Both the position numbers and the translations under genes were made by a program. Of a DNA stretch of 64,000 nt, positions 35,591-44,443 are shown one piece after another. This stretch comes from Parvicella tangerina (lineage in GTDB: Bacteria > Bacteroidota > Bacteroidia > Flavobacteriales_D > Parvicellaceae): positions 2,738,978 through 2,802,977 of the forward strand of contig NZ_OU015584.1 of assembly GCF_907165195.1 (NCBI RefSeq), written 5' to 3'. Under the pieces are notes generated by a model. That model was not told the origin of the DNA. It did no database searches and saw only the letters and a program-made list of their open reading frames with translations. Position 1 is the first letter of the stretch. Each line of letters starts with the position of its first letter.

Positions 35591-37312
35591 TCAAAAATAA
35601 TTAACAAATCCAAAGTGAATTTTAGCTGATCTGAACAGTAGTGGGTTACCCTGTTGACTTCCTAAAGAATAGCTTACACTAAAAATCCCAGGTTTCGTTT
35701 GAAAATTAATTCCAGCACCAACACTATAGGGTAAATCTTTTAAATAAGTATCCTTAATAGACTGTTCATAGTACATCATCTGTCCAAAAACAAAAAGATT
35801 TGAGAATTCCTCCAATAGAAATCTATATTCCAAAGTCCCCAACGCAAAACCAGATGCAAAAAGACTCTCTTCATCAAAACCTCTTAATGTATTCAAGCCA
35901 CCTAGCCTAAACAGCTCATTTTTAAATAAATTATCATTCAATACCCAACCACCGGAAACTCCAATTCTCAAAATATTCTTCCGATAAATTTTCATAAAGC
36001 GCTCCACATTTCCTTTGAGGTAGAATTGCGTTGACCTTAGCTTTAGCCCCTCATAAAGCTCCTCATTTAATGCAGCGTTTTGATTGATCTTCTTATCTCC
36101 TACTGCAAGTTCTAGTTCGGTCAACCATCCCCTAGAAGGATTATAGATAAAATCAAGCGTCTGCCATTGCACACCTCCTCCATACTCATTATTTCTGATA
36201 TCCGCAAAGTCAGGAAGCTGCGTTACATACTGATACTTTTCCGTAGAAAGTAAATTGGAAGTTTTATTTCTAAAGAATCCAGAAAAAGACAAATGTTGTC
36301 CCAACTTATATTGCACTTCCAATTTTGAAACGACATCTAAGAAAGAAGTGTCTTTTTTATACAAATCAAATGTTCCTCCCACCCCAACAGGCATTCTAAA
36401 AACAAACGGTATCGAAGCCTCTAAGTTGAGGTTTTGCGTTAATGGCAACAATTTTCGCCAATTAATCTTAAACTGCTCTCCCTTATTCAGTGCATTAACC
36501 AGTTTTATTTTTGCATCTCCAGTAATATTAATCTCACCTTGGTTGTTAGGAAGCACGCCAAGAATAGCGTTAAAAAAGTTGGCATTTCTTTTATCCAAGT
36601 ATAAAAAAACATTACACTCCTCGTTGACAAATTCATACTCACTCGGCCTAACTATTTTGATGAAAGGATAGCTCTTAAGATAGTTATCCATTTTATCTAG
36701 TCGACTCTGGTCAAAGTAAGCACCTTCCTCTATACCAGTGATTAAACTCAGCACTTCATCATCGATAACCAAATTACCTTTTAAGTTAATATCCCCGAAC
36801 TTAACTTTGCCATTCAGTTCAGTAGAAAGTGTACCATGTAGAACTGACTTACTCCATTCTGCTCCGGTCAATTTAACAGATACAAACGGATAGCCATTGT
36901 TCTCATAGAACTCAAGAATGGTTTCAATAATTCTCTTGTAAACTCTTGGTGTCAGTTTTTTTTTAGATTGAAACAACCCCACTTTTCCCGACTCCACAAG
37001 AGCTAGGCGAGATAAACTATCCAGTTCTATACCAGACAATTGGTACTGCTTTCCCAGAAAGACATAAACATCCGCCTGCTGCAACGAATCGTTTTTCACA
37101 ATACTATCGATCGAACAACCTAAAAAGCCCTTTCCAATTAAATCAAAATAAAGTTCATCAACCCCCTTTCTCATCGACTTGTAACCAACTTCTGGAGTCT
37201 TTACTTCCTTTGGGTTCAGCCCTTCCAACCCATGAAAGGTGACCTGACCATAAAGCATGGACCATTGAAAAAAGTTAACAAAAAACAGTATGAGGATGAA
37301 ACCAAATCGCAT
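35591..37312 (-). CDS. BamA/TamA (Omp85) family outer-membrane protein
   Basis: Outer-membrane beta-barrel of 573 residues preceded by a signal peptide (FILILFFVNFFQWSMLYGQ). One to two POTRA-like segments are visible, including INLKGNLVIDDEVLSLITGI and YPFIKIVRPSEYEF. The barrel contains the lid-lock motif GGLNTLRGFDEESLFASG (about residue 470) and ends in the terminal strand AKIHFGFVNYF with a C-terminal Phe, as expected for BAM-dependent insertion. It is shorter than BamA (fewer POTRA domains), so it is more likely a TamA-like or accessory member. The partner protein is unknown. Confidence 0.86.
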   Translation of the reverse strand: MRFGFILILFFVNFFQWSMLYGQVTFHGLEGLNPKEVKTPEVGYKSMRKGVDELYFDLIGKGFLGCSIDSIVKNDSLQQADVYVFLGKQYQLSGIELDSLSRLALVESGKVGLFQSKKKLTPRVYKRIIETILEFYENNGYPFVSVKLTGAEWSKSVLHGTLSTELNGKVKFGDINLKGNLVIDDEVLSLITGIEEGAYFDQSRLDKMDNYLKSYPFIKIVRPSEYEFVNEECNVFLYLDKRNANFFNAILGVLPNNQGEINITGDAKIKLVNALNKGEQFKINWRKLLPLTQNLNLEASIPFVFRMPVGVGGTFDLYKKDTSFLDVVSKLEVQYKLGQHLSFSGFFRNKTSNLLSTEKYQYVTQLPDFADIRNNEYGGGVQWQTLDFIYNPSRGWLTELELAVGDKKINQNAALNEELYEGLKLRSTQFYLKGNVERFMKIYRKNILRIGVSGGWVLNDNLFKNELFRLGGLNTLRGFDEESLFASGFALGTLEYRFLLEEFSNLFVFGQMMYYEQSIKDTYLKDLPYSVGAGINFQTKPGIFSVSYSLGSQQGNPLLFRSAKIHFGFVNYF

Positions 37313-37425
37313 TCGTGGCGTTATTCTAATAACGAATTTAGGACATTAATTATTGTCAGAGAGAAATTCATCAGCAAAAAACAGGCTTTTAACATTTAGT
37401 GTGTATAACAATGTTGTTTTTTTTC

Positions 37426-37455
37426 TTTGCCATGTAAAAAATTGTTTTAAATTTG
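37426..37455 (+). promoter_or_regulatory. Promoter of the small lipoprotein pair
   Basis: TTTG (37426-37429), an 18-base spacer and TAAATTTG (37448-37455) match both Bacteroidota promoter elements exactly. The predicted start near 37460 leaves a leader of about 50 bases, with purine-rich GGAAAGGAAAG, before the ATG at 37510. Confidence 0.65.
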
Positions 37456-37509
37456 ACTCGTAAGGAAAGGAAAGTATAAAAAGTTATTAATCACAATTTG
37501 CAAGGAAGT

Positions 37510-37662
37510 ATGAAGTTTTCAAAGTTTGTTATCGCTCTAGGTTTTTTCTCACTATTAGGTAGTTCATGTACAAGACATTCAAGTTGCCCAGCTTATTCTA
37601 GTCACGAAGTGGACGAAGTTGAAGTTGAAGCTGACATGAAAATCGAAGAATCGAACGTCTAA
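37510..37662 (+). CDS. Tiny CPAY-motif lipoprotein (50 aa)
   Basis: Very short predicted lipoprotein. The ATG at 37510 gives the lipoprotein signal MKFSKFVIALGFFSLLGSSC with the lipidated Cys at residue 20. A mature tail of only about 30 residues follows, containing CPAY (residues 26-29) and then a strongly acidic end (HEVDEVEVEADMKIEE). It has an excellent promoter upstream. The next gene, 24 bases downstream, encodes a similar small lipoprotein with the same CPAY motif, which supports both as real genes. Function is unknown. Confidence 0.72.
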   Translation: MKFSKFVIALGFFSLLGSSCTRHSSCPAYSSHEVDEVEVEADMKIEESNV

Positions 37663-37686
37663 TCTCTATTATTTAACTACATTATC

Positions 37687-37878
37687 ATGAAAAAATTAAG
37701 CGTTATTATCAGTATTATTATTTTAGGAGCTTCATTAAATTCTTGCCGTCTTTTCCAAGGTGGTGGAGGTGGAGGACATTGTCCAGCATACGGTTCAAGC
37801 ATTGAAAAAGAGGATTTATACGATCAAGATATTAACAATGAATCAGAGTTACGTGCTTCTATTAGTGAGAGCATGTAA
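37687..37878 (+). CDS. Small CPAY-motif lipoprotein (63 aa)
   Basis: Predicted lipoprotein with signal MKKLSVIISIIILGASLNSC (Cys at residue 20), a flexible linker of six Gly, then HCPAYGSS (CPAY at 32-35) and an acidic tail (EKEDLYDQDINNESE). The spacing of signal, CPAY and acidic end parallels the preceding 50-residue protein, so the two look like diverged duplicates. The mature protein is about 44 residues, with a second Cys that could form a disulfide or bind metal. An intrinsic terminator follows closely. Function is unknown. Confidence 0.8.
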   Translation: MKKLSVIISIIILGASLNSCRLFQGGGGGGHCPAYGSSIEKEDLYDQDINNESELRASISESM

Positions 37879-37902
37879 TTTTAAGACGAAATAACTTATT
37901 TG

Positions 37903-37933
37903 AAAGACCGTTAGCTTTTAACGGTCTTTTTTT
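37903..37933 (+). terminator. Rho-independent terminator after the lipoprotein pair
   Basis: AAAGACCGTTA pairs with TAACGGTCTTT around a GCTTT loop, with GACCGTTA as the GC-containing core, followed by seven T (37927-37933). This closes the two-gene lipoprotein unit. Confidence 0.88.
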
Positions 37934-37934
37934 G

Positions 37935-37942
37935 TATTTTTG
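37935..37942 (+). promoter_or_regulatory. Putative -7 box before the outer-membrane protein gene at 37960
   Basis: TATTTTTG matches TAnnTTTG exactly and lies immediately after the terminator T-tract, 17 bases before the TTG start. The -33 region overlaps the terminator hairpin and shows no clear element. Confidence 0.4.
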
Positions 37943-37959
37943 AATATATCTTTAATCGT

Positions 37960-38706
37960 TTGAAGTCACTTCTTCTCATAGTTATCTGCATTTTACTCTT
38001 CTCCTCTTCAGGAGTTGCTCAACTTCCTGCAAAAGAAAAAAATCAAGTTGGGTACAAAAATGAGGTTTATGGAGGGTTTGACCTGCACACTGCTGGTTTG
38101 GGAGGCACCTTAACCTATGCTAAGTTCATCACCTACAAACAGAGAAGACTATTCACATTAGACGTTGTGAATATGAAACACCCTAAAGAAGTAAAAATCA
38201 GAAGTTATGTAGACCAGAATTCTAAGGACTTTGTTTTTGGAAAGCTCAATGGTGTGCTAATAACTCGTCTGGGGTATGGGAAAAAGTTTCTCAAATATGA
38301 AAAGTTGCGAGAAAAAGGAGTCAATATCAGCTGGCACGTTACTGGAGGTCTTTCGTTAGCCTTTTTAAAACCCGTATATTTGGATGTGGTAAATATCTTA
38401 CCAGATGGAACCTTATCTAGCCCAAAGCAGGAAGCTTACAACCCTGAAAAACATCACCTGAGTAATATTTATGGAAAATCCAGAGGAATATTGGGTCTGG
38501 CAGAAACCAAGGTTAAGCCTGGTGGTTTCGTAAAGTTTGGAATAGAGTTCGAGTATAATGACAACAGAGAGTATGTTAAGGCTATAGAAACTGGTTTTGC
38601 ATTAGATGTTTATCCACAACGCTTACCAATAATGGCATTCACAGAGAATAAGTTTCTTTATCCAACTCTTTACATCAATGTATTGATTGGTCAGCGTTTT
38701 TTTTAG
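37960..38706 (+). CDS. Secreted, probably outer-membrane beta-barrel protein, unknown function
   Basis: Protein of 248 residues with a signal peptide (SLLLIVICILLFSSSGVAQ) and strand-like segments with alternating hydrophobic residues, ending LYINVLIGQRFF with an aromatic terminus like outer-membrane barrels. I do not recognise a named family. The start is TTG at 37960, the only start giving an intact signal peptide. A -7 box lies 17 bases upstream. The lipA promoter is embedded in its last codons. Confidence 0.75.
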   Translation: MKSLLLIVICILLFSSSGVAQLPAKEKNQVGYKNEVYGGFDLHTAGLGGTLTYAKFITYKQRRLFTLDVVNMKHPKEVKIRSYVDQNSKDFVFGKLNGVLITRLGYGKKFLKYEKLREKGVNISWHVTGGLSLAFLKPVYLDVVNILPDGTLSSPKQEAYNPEKHHLSNIYGKSRGILGLAETKVKPGGFVKFGIEFEYNDNREYVKAIETGFALDVYPQRLPIMAFTENKFLYPTLYINVLIGQRFF

Positions 38707-38716
38707 TGTAATTTTG
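38687..38716 (+). promoter_or_regulatory. Putative lipA promoter
   Basis: TTG (38687-38689), 19 bases, TAATTTTG (38709-38716): both elements match the Bacteroidota consensus. It overlaps the end of the preceding coding region and gives a leader of about 20 bases before the lipA ATG at 38742. Confidence 0.55.
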
Positions 38717-38741
38717 CCAAAAGCATTGAAGAGGTTGAATC

Positions 38742-39605
38742 ATGAGTGAAGTAAATACACCCACAAAAATAAAGAAGCCAAAATGGCTAAAAGTTAAACT
38801 TCCAACAGGAGAAAGCTACAAGAAAGTTAGAGGATTGGTTGATGAACATCAACTGCATACGATCTGTGAAAGTGGTAATTGTCCGAATATGGGAGAATGT
38901 TGGGGAGCTGGAACTGCCACTTTTATGATTCTTGGTAATATTTGTACGCGTTCTTGTGGGTTTTGCGCAGTTGATACAGGTAAGCCACTCGAAGCAGATA
39001 TCTTTGAGCCAGCCAGAGTAGCACAAAGTGTAAAATTGATGGAGGTGAAACATGCTGTGATCACCTCAGTAGATAGAGACGACCTTCCCGATGGTGGGTC
39101 TGAGATTTGGGCAGCGACAGTAAGAGCTATTCGAAGACAATCACCTGGTACGACTATGGAAACCCTGATTCCTGACTTTGGTGGTAAATGGGATAACCTT
39201 CAGCGCATTATTGATGTTGCTCCTGAAATTGTTTCTCACAATCTTGAAACAGTAAGAAGACTAACAAAAGAAGTTCGCATTCAAGCCAAGTACGACAGAA
39301 GTTTGGAGGTGCTCCTGAGGTTGAAAAAAGGAGGTATGCGAACTAAATCAGGAGTGATGTTAGGTCTTGGAGAAACCTATCAAGAAGTCATTGAGACTAT
39401 GGATGACTTGAGAAGTGTAAATGTAGACATTCTTACACTAGGACAGTATCTCCAACCTACTCCTAAGCACCTTCCTGTTGCTGAGTTTGTTACACCTGAA
39501 CTATTTGCAGAATTCAAAGAGATCGGGTTATCAAAGGGATTCAGATATGTGGAAAGTGGTCCGCTTGTTCGTTCCTCTTACCATGCTGAAAAGCATATGT
39601 TCTAA
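38742..39605 (+). CDS. lipA: Lipoyl synthase
   Basis: Radical-SAM enzyme that inserts two sulfurs into octanoyl groups to make the lipoyl cofactor of 2-oxoacid dehydrogenases. Both iron-sulfur clusters are represented: the auxiliary cluster Cys in [13 protein letters not shown] and the radical-SAM CTRSCGFC. Also seen are [26 protein letters not shown], the late motif [15 protein letters not shown] and the C-terminal Ser in [10 protein letters not shown]. Length is 287 residues, as usual. Confidence 0.97.
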   Translation: MSEVNTPTKIKKPKWLKVKLPTGESYKKVRGLVDEHQLHTICESGNCPNMGECWGAGTATFMILGNICTRSCGFCAVDTGKPLEADIFEPARVAQSVKLMEVKHAVITSVDRDDLPDGGSEIWAATVRAIRRQSPGTTMETLIPDFGGKWDNLQRIIDVAPEIVSHNLETVRRLTKEVRIQAKYDRSLEVLLRLKKGGMRTKSGVMLGLGETYQEVIETMDDLRSVNVDILTLGQYLQPTPKHLPVAEFVTPELFAEFKEIGLSKGFRYVESGPLVRSSYHAEKHMF

Positions 39606-39749
39606 AATTGGAGCAAACCGATTCTTAACTCAAAACGACCTTTTGTTAATTTATATTAAATTTTTAATAAAAAAAGGTTCCTAAAAAAGATTTTAATTAG
39701 TAATTTCGGGCTGTTTAAGACCAAATCGAAGATTAAAAGTTACACCAAT

Positions 39750-42611
39750 ATGAATAAATCTAGACTTATTTTAGGTACGACCGTGTTAGCGGCTATCGCT
39801 GGAGGGGTTTTCCTTTCTAAGGCAAAAAGTGTTGGAGAAGTTGCCAACTATGAAATGGCAAAATTCGAAAAACCAGTTAAACCAAATTCCTGGAATGAAG
39901 CCAGAGCTGAATGGGAAATGCTTCATGCTAATATCCACACTGGAAAAGTTGAGCAAAGTGATTATATAAACGCCAAGAAACAAGCCTTAGCGATTGCTCA
40001 AGCAAAAGACAATGGTCTTGTTTTTAATGAAGTTGGGCCAGATAACATTGGTGGTAGAACCCGAGCAATAGAAATTGATCCAAACGATGACAATTTAGTT
40101 TTTGCTGGATCTGTTTCAGGAGGGCTTTTTGTATCTACTGACCAGGGTAACAACTGGGAAAGAGTTCAATCTTTTGATGATCAGGTTCCTGTAACTGTTG
40201 TGTCTTCGATTGCTATATCGAACAATAGTACTATTTATGTTGGTTGTGGTTTCAATGACTTCAGTGATGGAGGATTTCAGACATGCGAAGGAATTTATTA
40301 TTCTACGGATGGAGGAACAAACTGGACACAATTGAGTACGTCTAGTAATGACTGCGTTAACAAGATCGTTGCAGATCGTTCACAAAATGATGTGATTTAC
40401 TACACTGCAGGCTCTGGTAAGTACCTAACAAAAATTGAGAATGCAAGCACTGGATCACCAGTTGAGACCACCTTTGGAAGTTCTAACGGTATTGGCTCTC
40501 CAGGAAGTGCTGGTAGAGACATTAAAGTTTCACCTGATGGGCAACATATCTTGTACTTATCGTCAAACAGAGTTTACGTTTCAAATGATTTTGGAGCTAA
40601 CTTTACGGAAAACACGAGTATCGGATCAGGGATGAACCGACTTGAAGGAGCTATCTCTTTTGACAAGAACAGCAACGGTAAATACAACATGGCTATCGTA
40701 ATGTCCAGAAGTGGTAACTGGGGAGGAGCTTATTTCTCTGACGACAATGGTGTAACGTGGTCAGAAATTGCTCCATATTGGCAAGACAACACTAGTATAC
40801 CTGATGATCAAGAGTTTAACCCTCTAAATTCTGGAGGTATATCTCCTCAGGGTAATTACAACCTGGTTTGTAGTTTTGTGCCTGGTGATCCTAATACCAT
40901 GATTTTTGGAGGTATCGATTTGTACCGATGGAGAAGGACTCCAAACTCGAATCCAGTAGCTGGTCAGTTTGAACAGATTTCTTTCTGGTATTATAGTCCT
41001 TTCTTACCGAAGTATGTTCACGCTGATAATCACAGACTAACCTGGTCTGCCGATGGTAAATTGTTCGTTGGAAATGATGGTGGTATCCAAAAAAGCTTAG
41101 ATACCTCGTTAAGTATTTTTAGTGTTGCGAACAAAGGATATAACGTTACTCAGTTTTACGGAATTGATTATGGGCCTGATGGAGAAGCCATGGGAGGGTC
41201 TCAAGATAATGGAACACTTTATAACGACAACCCAGACTGGAATCTTAATTTCTTAGAGGTCTCTGGAGGAGATGGATTTGAGTGTGAGTTGTCTCAATTA
41301 TTGAATGGTGCGTTTGTATCTACCATTTATAGTTCTCAGGTTTACAGAGCAAGAAGCTACACAAGTGGAATTGCAGCTGCTTATGCTCCATGTGGAACTG
41401 GAGTTCACGGACAAACTTGTGGATCGTTCCATACCTATGTGAGGCTTTTTGAAGATGAAAATGATACAGATACAAAAGACTCTATCGAGTACTACACTGA
41501 TACGTTAATTCCTGCGGGAACCGTTATCAATTACCAGAGTTCTAACTTTGACCTACCTCTTGAGTACACGCTAACGTCAAATCTTGGCGCAGGTCAAACA
41601 ATTAATCTACCTGATCCGATTCAGTCACTGTTTGTTACCTCTACTGGTACAGGTACTTATATTACAAGAGATATATGGAGATTTGGAAGTTCTTTGAACT
41701 ACAACAAGATTTCGAGTAGTGCTGCAAATGCATTTGAGTTCTCTAAAGATGGTAATACTCTTTGGATGGCAACGGGTAGCTCACTTTATAGAATTACAAA
41801 TCTTGACAGTGCTTATACCCCTGGAGAATTAGACATGGATAGCGCTAACTTCAAATTAGACATCCAACTGGCGGACAATGCAAGCTGGTCGATAACCGAT
41901 ATTTCGGTCGATGCAAATGACCCTAACAAAGTAGCATACACTGTTGGTGGTGCTGGAGGTAGTGCAAATATTTTTTACAGTGATGATGCAATGTCTGCTT
42001 CACCAACTTTTACTGCTATTGATGGAAACCTACCTACTTACGTTGCGTATGGTATTGAGCTTGTTTCAGATCCATCGAATAATATTACTGCTGTGGTTGG
42101 TACTGCTTTCGGTCCTTACCTCACAACGAGTAATCTTTCTGGAAGCGTTTCATGGTCTGCTTGTAACTTAGAAACTGGAGTCGTTCCGACATACGATGTA
42201 AAACAACAATGGAGAGGATGGGGTGAAGCTCTAGGTAATGTTAAGAATCCTGGAAGAGTATATGTAGGAACTTTCGGTAGAGGTATTTGGGCTTCAGATG
42301 ATATAGCAGGCACGCATGGCGACCTTCCTGAAGAGGATGTTGCAGATGTTACGCCTCTATCAAATGTTAGTGTTTACCCTAACCCACTTAGCAATGATGG
42401 AAACCTTAAGTTTGTTTTGGCAAATCAAAGTGATGTGGAAATAACGTTCTATAACCTACAAGGACAATCAATTAAGAGGGTTAACCTTAAGAACATTGCT
42501 CCTGGAAGTCATAGTATTGCCTTTAGTGCACAAGACTTTGCTGCAGGAACATATTTAGTTGCGTTCTCTACTGAAAACCACAGAGAAGTTAAAAAGTTCA
42601 TTAAAAAATAA
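39750..42611 (+). CDS. T9SS-secreted VPS10/BNR-repeat protein with type A sorting domain
   Basis: Secreted protein of 953 residues. An N-terminal signal/anchor (LILGTTVLAAIAGGVFL) precedes a long beta-propeller of sortilin/BNR type: NIGGRTRAIEIDPNDDNLVF, FVSTDQGNNWERV, YYSTDGGTNWTQL and FSDDNGVTWSEI show the Asp-box pattern SxDxGxxW. The C-terminus is a T9SS type A domain beginning VYPNPLSNDGNLKFVL, with FYNLQGQSIKRV and ending TYLVAFSTENHREVKKFIKK. The product should cross the outer membrane by T9SS and be attached to the surface or released. Ligand or substrate is unknown. Confidence 0.88.
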   Translation: MNKSRLILGTTVLAAIAGGVFLSKAKSVGEVANYEMAKFEKPVKPNSWNEARAEWEMLHANIHTGKVEQSDYINAKKQALAIAQAKDNGLVFNEVGPDNIGGRTRAIEIDPNDDNLVFAGSVSGGLFVSTDQGNNWERVQSFDDQVPVTVVSSIAISNNSTIYVGCGFNDFSDGGFQTCEGIYYSTDGGTNWTQLSTSSNDCVNKIVADRSQNDVIYYTAGSGKYLTKIENASTGSPVETTFGSSNGIGSPGSAGRDIKVSPDGQHILYLSSNRVYVSNDFGANFTENTSIGSGMNRLEGAISFDKNSNGKYNMAIVMSRSGNWGGAYFSDDNGVTWSEIAPYWQDNTSIPDDQEFNPLNSGGISPQGNYNLVCSFVPGDPNTMIFGGIDLYRWRRTPNSNPVAGQFEQISFWYYSPFLPKYVHADNHRLTWSADGKLFVGNDGGIQKSLDTSLSIFSVANKGYNVTQFYGIDYGPDGEAMGGSQDNGTLYNDNPDWNLNFLEVSGGDGFECELSQLLNGAFVSTIYSSQVYRARSYTSGIAAAYAPCGTGVHGQTCGSFHTYVRLFEDENDTDTKDSIEYYTDTLIPAGTVINYQSSNFDLPLEYTLTSNLGAGQTINLPDPIQSLFVTSTGTGTYITRDIWRFGSSLNYNKISSSAANAFEFSKDGNTLWMATGSSLYRITNLDSAYTPGELDMDSANFKLDIQLADNASWSITDISVDANDPNKVAYTVGGAGGSANIFYSDDAMSASPTFTAIDGNLPTYVAYGIELVSDPSNNITAVVGTAFGPYLTTSNLSGSVSWSACNLETGVVPTYDVKQQWRGWGEALGNVKNPGRVYVGTFGRGIWASDDIAGTHGDLPEEDVADVTPLSNVSVYPNPLSNDGNLKFVLANQSDVEITFYNLQGQSIKRVNLKNIAPGSHSIAFSAQDFAAGTYLVAFSTENHREVKKFIKK

Positions 42612-42631
42612 TCGAACTCACATATTAATTC

Positions 42632-42664
42632 AAAAACCCAGGCCATTATCGTCTGGGTTTTTTG
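42632..42664 (+). terminator. Rho-independent terminator
   Basis: AAACCCAG (42634-42641) pairs with CTGGGTTT (42653-42660), followed by further T. It sits just after the T9SS cargo gene and before gap. Confidence 0.78.
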
Positions 42665-42689
42665 ATACCTTTATAAAAAGATTCAAGCT

Positions 42690-43685
42690 ATGGGTAAAAT
42701 TAGAATTGCGATCAACGGGTTTGGAAGGATTGGAAGAGTTTTTTGTAGAGCAATCCAAAACTCAGAACAAATTGAATTAGTTGCTGTTAATGATTTGACA
42801 GACAATCAAACATTAGCACATCTCTTAAAATACGACTCTGTTCATGGACAGTTTACGGGATCTGTCAGTGCATCTTCAAATGGACTCATGATCAATGGCA
42901 AAGAGGTAAGAGTCTTTGAGGAAAAAGACCCTTCAAACCTGCCTTGGTCAGAACTTAGTATAGATGTTGTTGTTGAATCTACTGGTATTTTTCGAACCAA
43001 AGAAAAGGCGGGAAAACACCTTGAAGCTGGAGCCAAAAAAGTAATCATTTCTGCCCCCGCTAAAGGAGGAGATGTCCCTGGTATTGTAATGGGAATTAAT
43101 CATCACCAAATTCCAGATGTAGACATTATTAGCAATGCTTCCTGCACTACAAACTGTGCAGCTCCTATGGTAGCTGTATTAGATCAATTATGTGAGATAA
43201 CGTCAGGCTTTATTACTACTGTTCATGCATACACGGGAGACCAACGAATACATGATGCTCCACACCGGGACCTAAGAAGAGCTCGTGCAGCTGCCAACTC
43301 AATTATTCCAACATCTACAGGTGCTGCAAGTGCTGTTGGTGAAATCTTCCCTCATTTAAACGGTAAGCTTGACGGAACTGGTGTTCGTGTTCCTGTTATT
43401 GATGGTAGCCTAACGGAACTTACTTGTACGGTTAAGAAAGCTGTCTCTGCTGAAGAATTGAATGCAGCCTTCAACAATGCAGCAAATAACCAGTTTAAAG
43501 GCATTTTGGAGTACACCAATGAACCACTTGTGTCATGCGATATAGTTGGGAACCCTCACTCATGTATATTTGATAGCGATTTGACAAAAGTTCAGGGTAA
43601 TCAGGTTCAGATAGTTGGATGGTACGATAATGAATTCGGTTACTCAAATCGTTTAGTAGACCTTATTCTGGAATTGAGTAAATAA
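42690..43685 (+). CDS. gap: Glyceraldehyde-3-phosphate dehydrogenase
   Basis: Glycolytic NAD-dependent dehydrogenase of 331 residues. The Rossmann start KIRIAINGFGRIGRVFCRAI, catalytic Cys in SNASCTTNCAAP (about residue 152), phosphate-binding TGAASAVGEIFP, and the C-terminal GWYDNEFGYSNRLVD are all present. It stands alone after a terminator. It converges on lpxH with only two bases between the stop codons and no hairpin there. Confidence 0.97.
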   Translation: MGKIRIAINGFGRIGRVFCRAIQNSEQIELVAVNDLTDNQTLAHLLKYDSVHGQFTGSVSASSNGLMINGKEVRVFEEKDPSNLPWSELSIDVVVESTGIFRTKEKAGKHLEAGAKKVIISAPAKGGDVPGIVMGINHHQIPDVDIISNASCTTNCAAPMVAVLDQLCEITSGFITTVHAYTGDQRIHDAPHRDLRRARAAANSIIPTSTGAASAVGEIFPHLNGKLDGTGVRVPVIDGSLTELTCTVKKAVSAEELNAAFNNAANNQFKGILEYTNEPLVSCDIVGNPHSCIFDSDLTKVQGNQVQIVGWYDNEFGYSNRLVDLILELSK

Positions 43686-43687
43686 CC

Positions 43688-44440
43688 CTACCCTTCCCAT
43701 TTCTTAAGTCGTAGCTCTGAGCCATCAAAAACAGCGTACGTACGATGGTTGATCCAGTCTCCAAGATTGATATATTTACTTCCATTTGGTAATTCATATT
43801 CTATGGGTAAATGTCTATGTCCAAAAATGAAGTATTTTGCATCAATCACTGATGACTTCTCTTTTGTATAGGCTACTAACCATTCTTTATCCTCTCCCAA
43901 GAATTCCTGAGGCTCCTTTTCTTTCCCTCTACTCTTCCTAGACCAATAATTAGCCATCCCAATGCCCAAGTTAGGATGGATACGAGCAAAGCACCATTGA
44001 CAAAACTTATTGGCAAATACCTTTTTAATGAATTTGTATCCCTTATCTCCAGGTCCTAATCCATCGCCATGACCAATAAAAAACTTTGTCCCTAAAAGTT
44101 CAAACTCCTGTTCCTTACGATAGATTTTTACTCCTATTTCCTTTTCGAAATAATCAAACATCCACATGTCATGATTACCGATAAAGAAAATTACTTCAAT
44201 ACCACTATCAACCATCTGTGCCAGCTTTCCTTGCAATCGCACGAAACCTTTTGGTATAGCAGACTTATACTCGAACCAAAAATCAAATATATCTCCAACT
44301 AAAAAGACTTTAGAAGCATCTTTTTCAATATGAGACAACCATGCTACTACGGCATCCTCCCTTTCTCTACTTTTTTCATAAGTGGGTACACCAAGGTGAA
44401 AATCAGATGCAAAATATATTCTCTTAGCTATTTCAGACAC
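43688..44440 (-). CDS. lpxH: UDP-2,3-diacylglucosamine diphosphatase, LpxH type
   Basis: Calcineurin-like metallophosphoesterase that cleaves UDP-2,3-diacylglucosamine in lipid A synthesis. Metal motifs are present in order: YFASDFHLGVP, LVGDIFDFWFEYK, FFIGNHDMWMFDYF, FFIGHGDGLGPGD and IFGHRHLPIEYEL. The family feature QWCFARIHPNLGIGMANYWS lies in the insertion domain. Length is 250 residues, normal for Bacteroidota. It is 3 bases downstream of the M1 peptidase gene and probably shares its transcript. Confidence 0.9.
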   Translation of the reverse strand: MSEIAKRIYFASDFHLGVPTYEKSREREDAVVAWLSHIEKDASKVFLVGDIFDFWFEYKSAIPKGFVRLQGKLAQMVDSGIEVIFFIGNHDMWMFDYFEKEIGVKIYRKEQEFELLGTKFFIGHGDGLGPGDKGYKFIKKVFANKFCQWCFARIHPNLGIGMANYWSRKSRGKEKEPQEFLGEDKEWLVAYTKEKSSVIDAKYFIFGHRHLPIEYELPNGSKYINLGDWINHRTYAVFDGSELRLKKWEG

Positions 44441-44443
44441 AAC

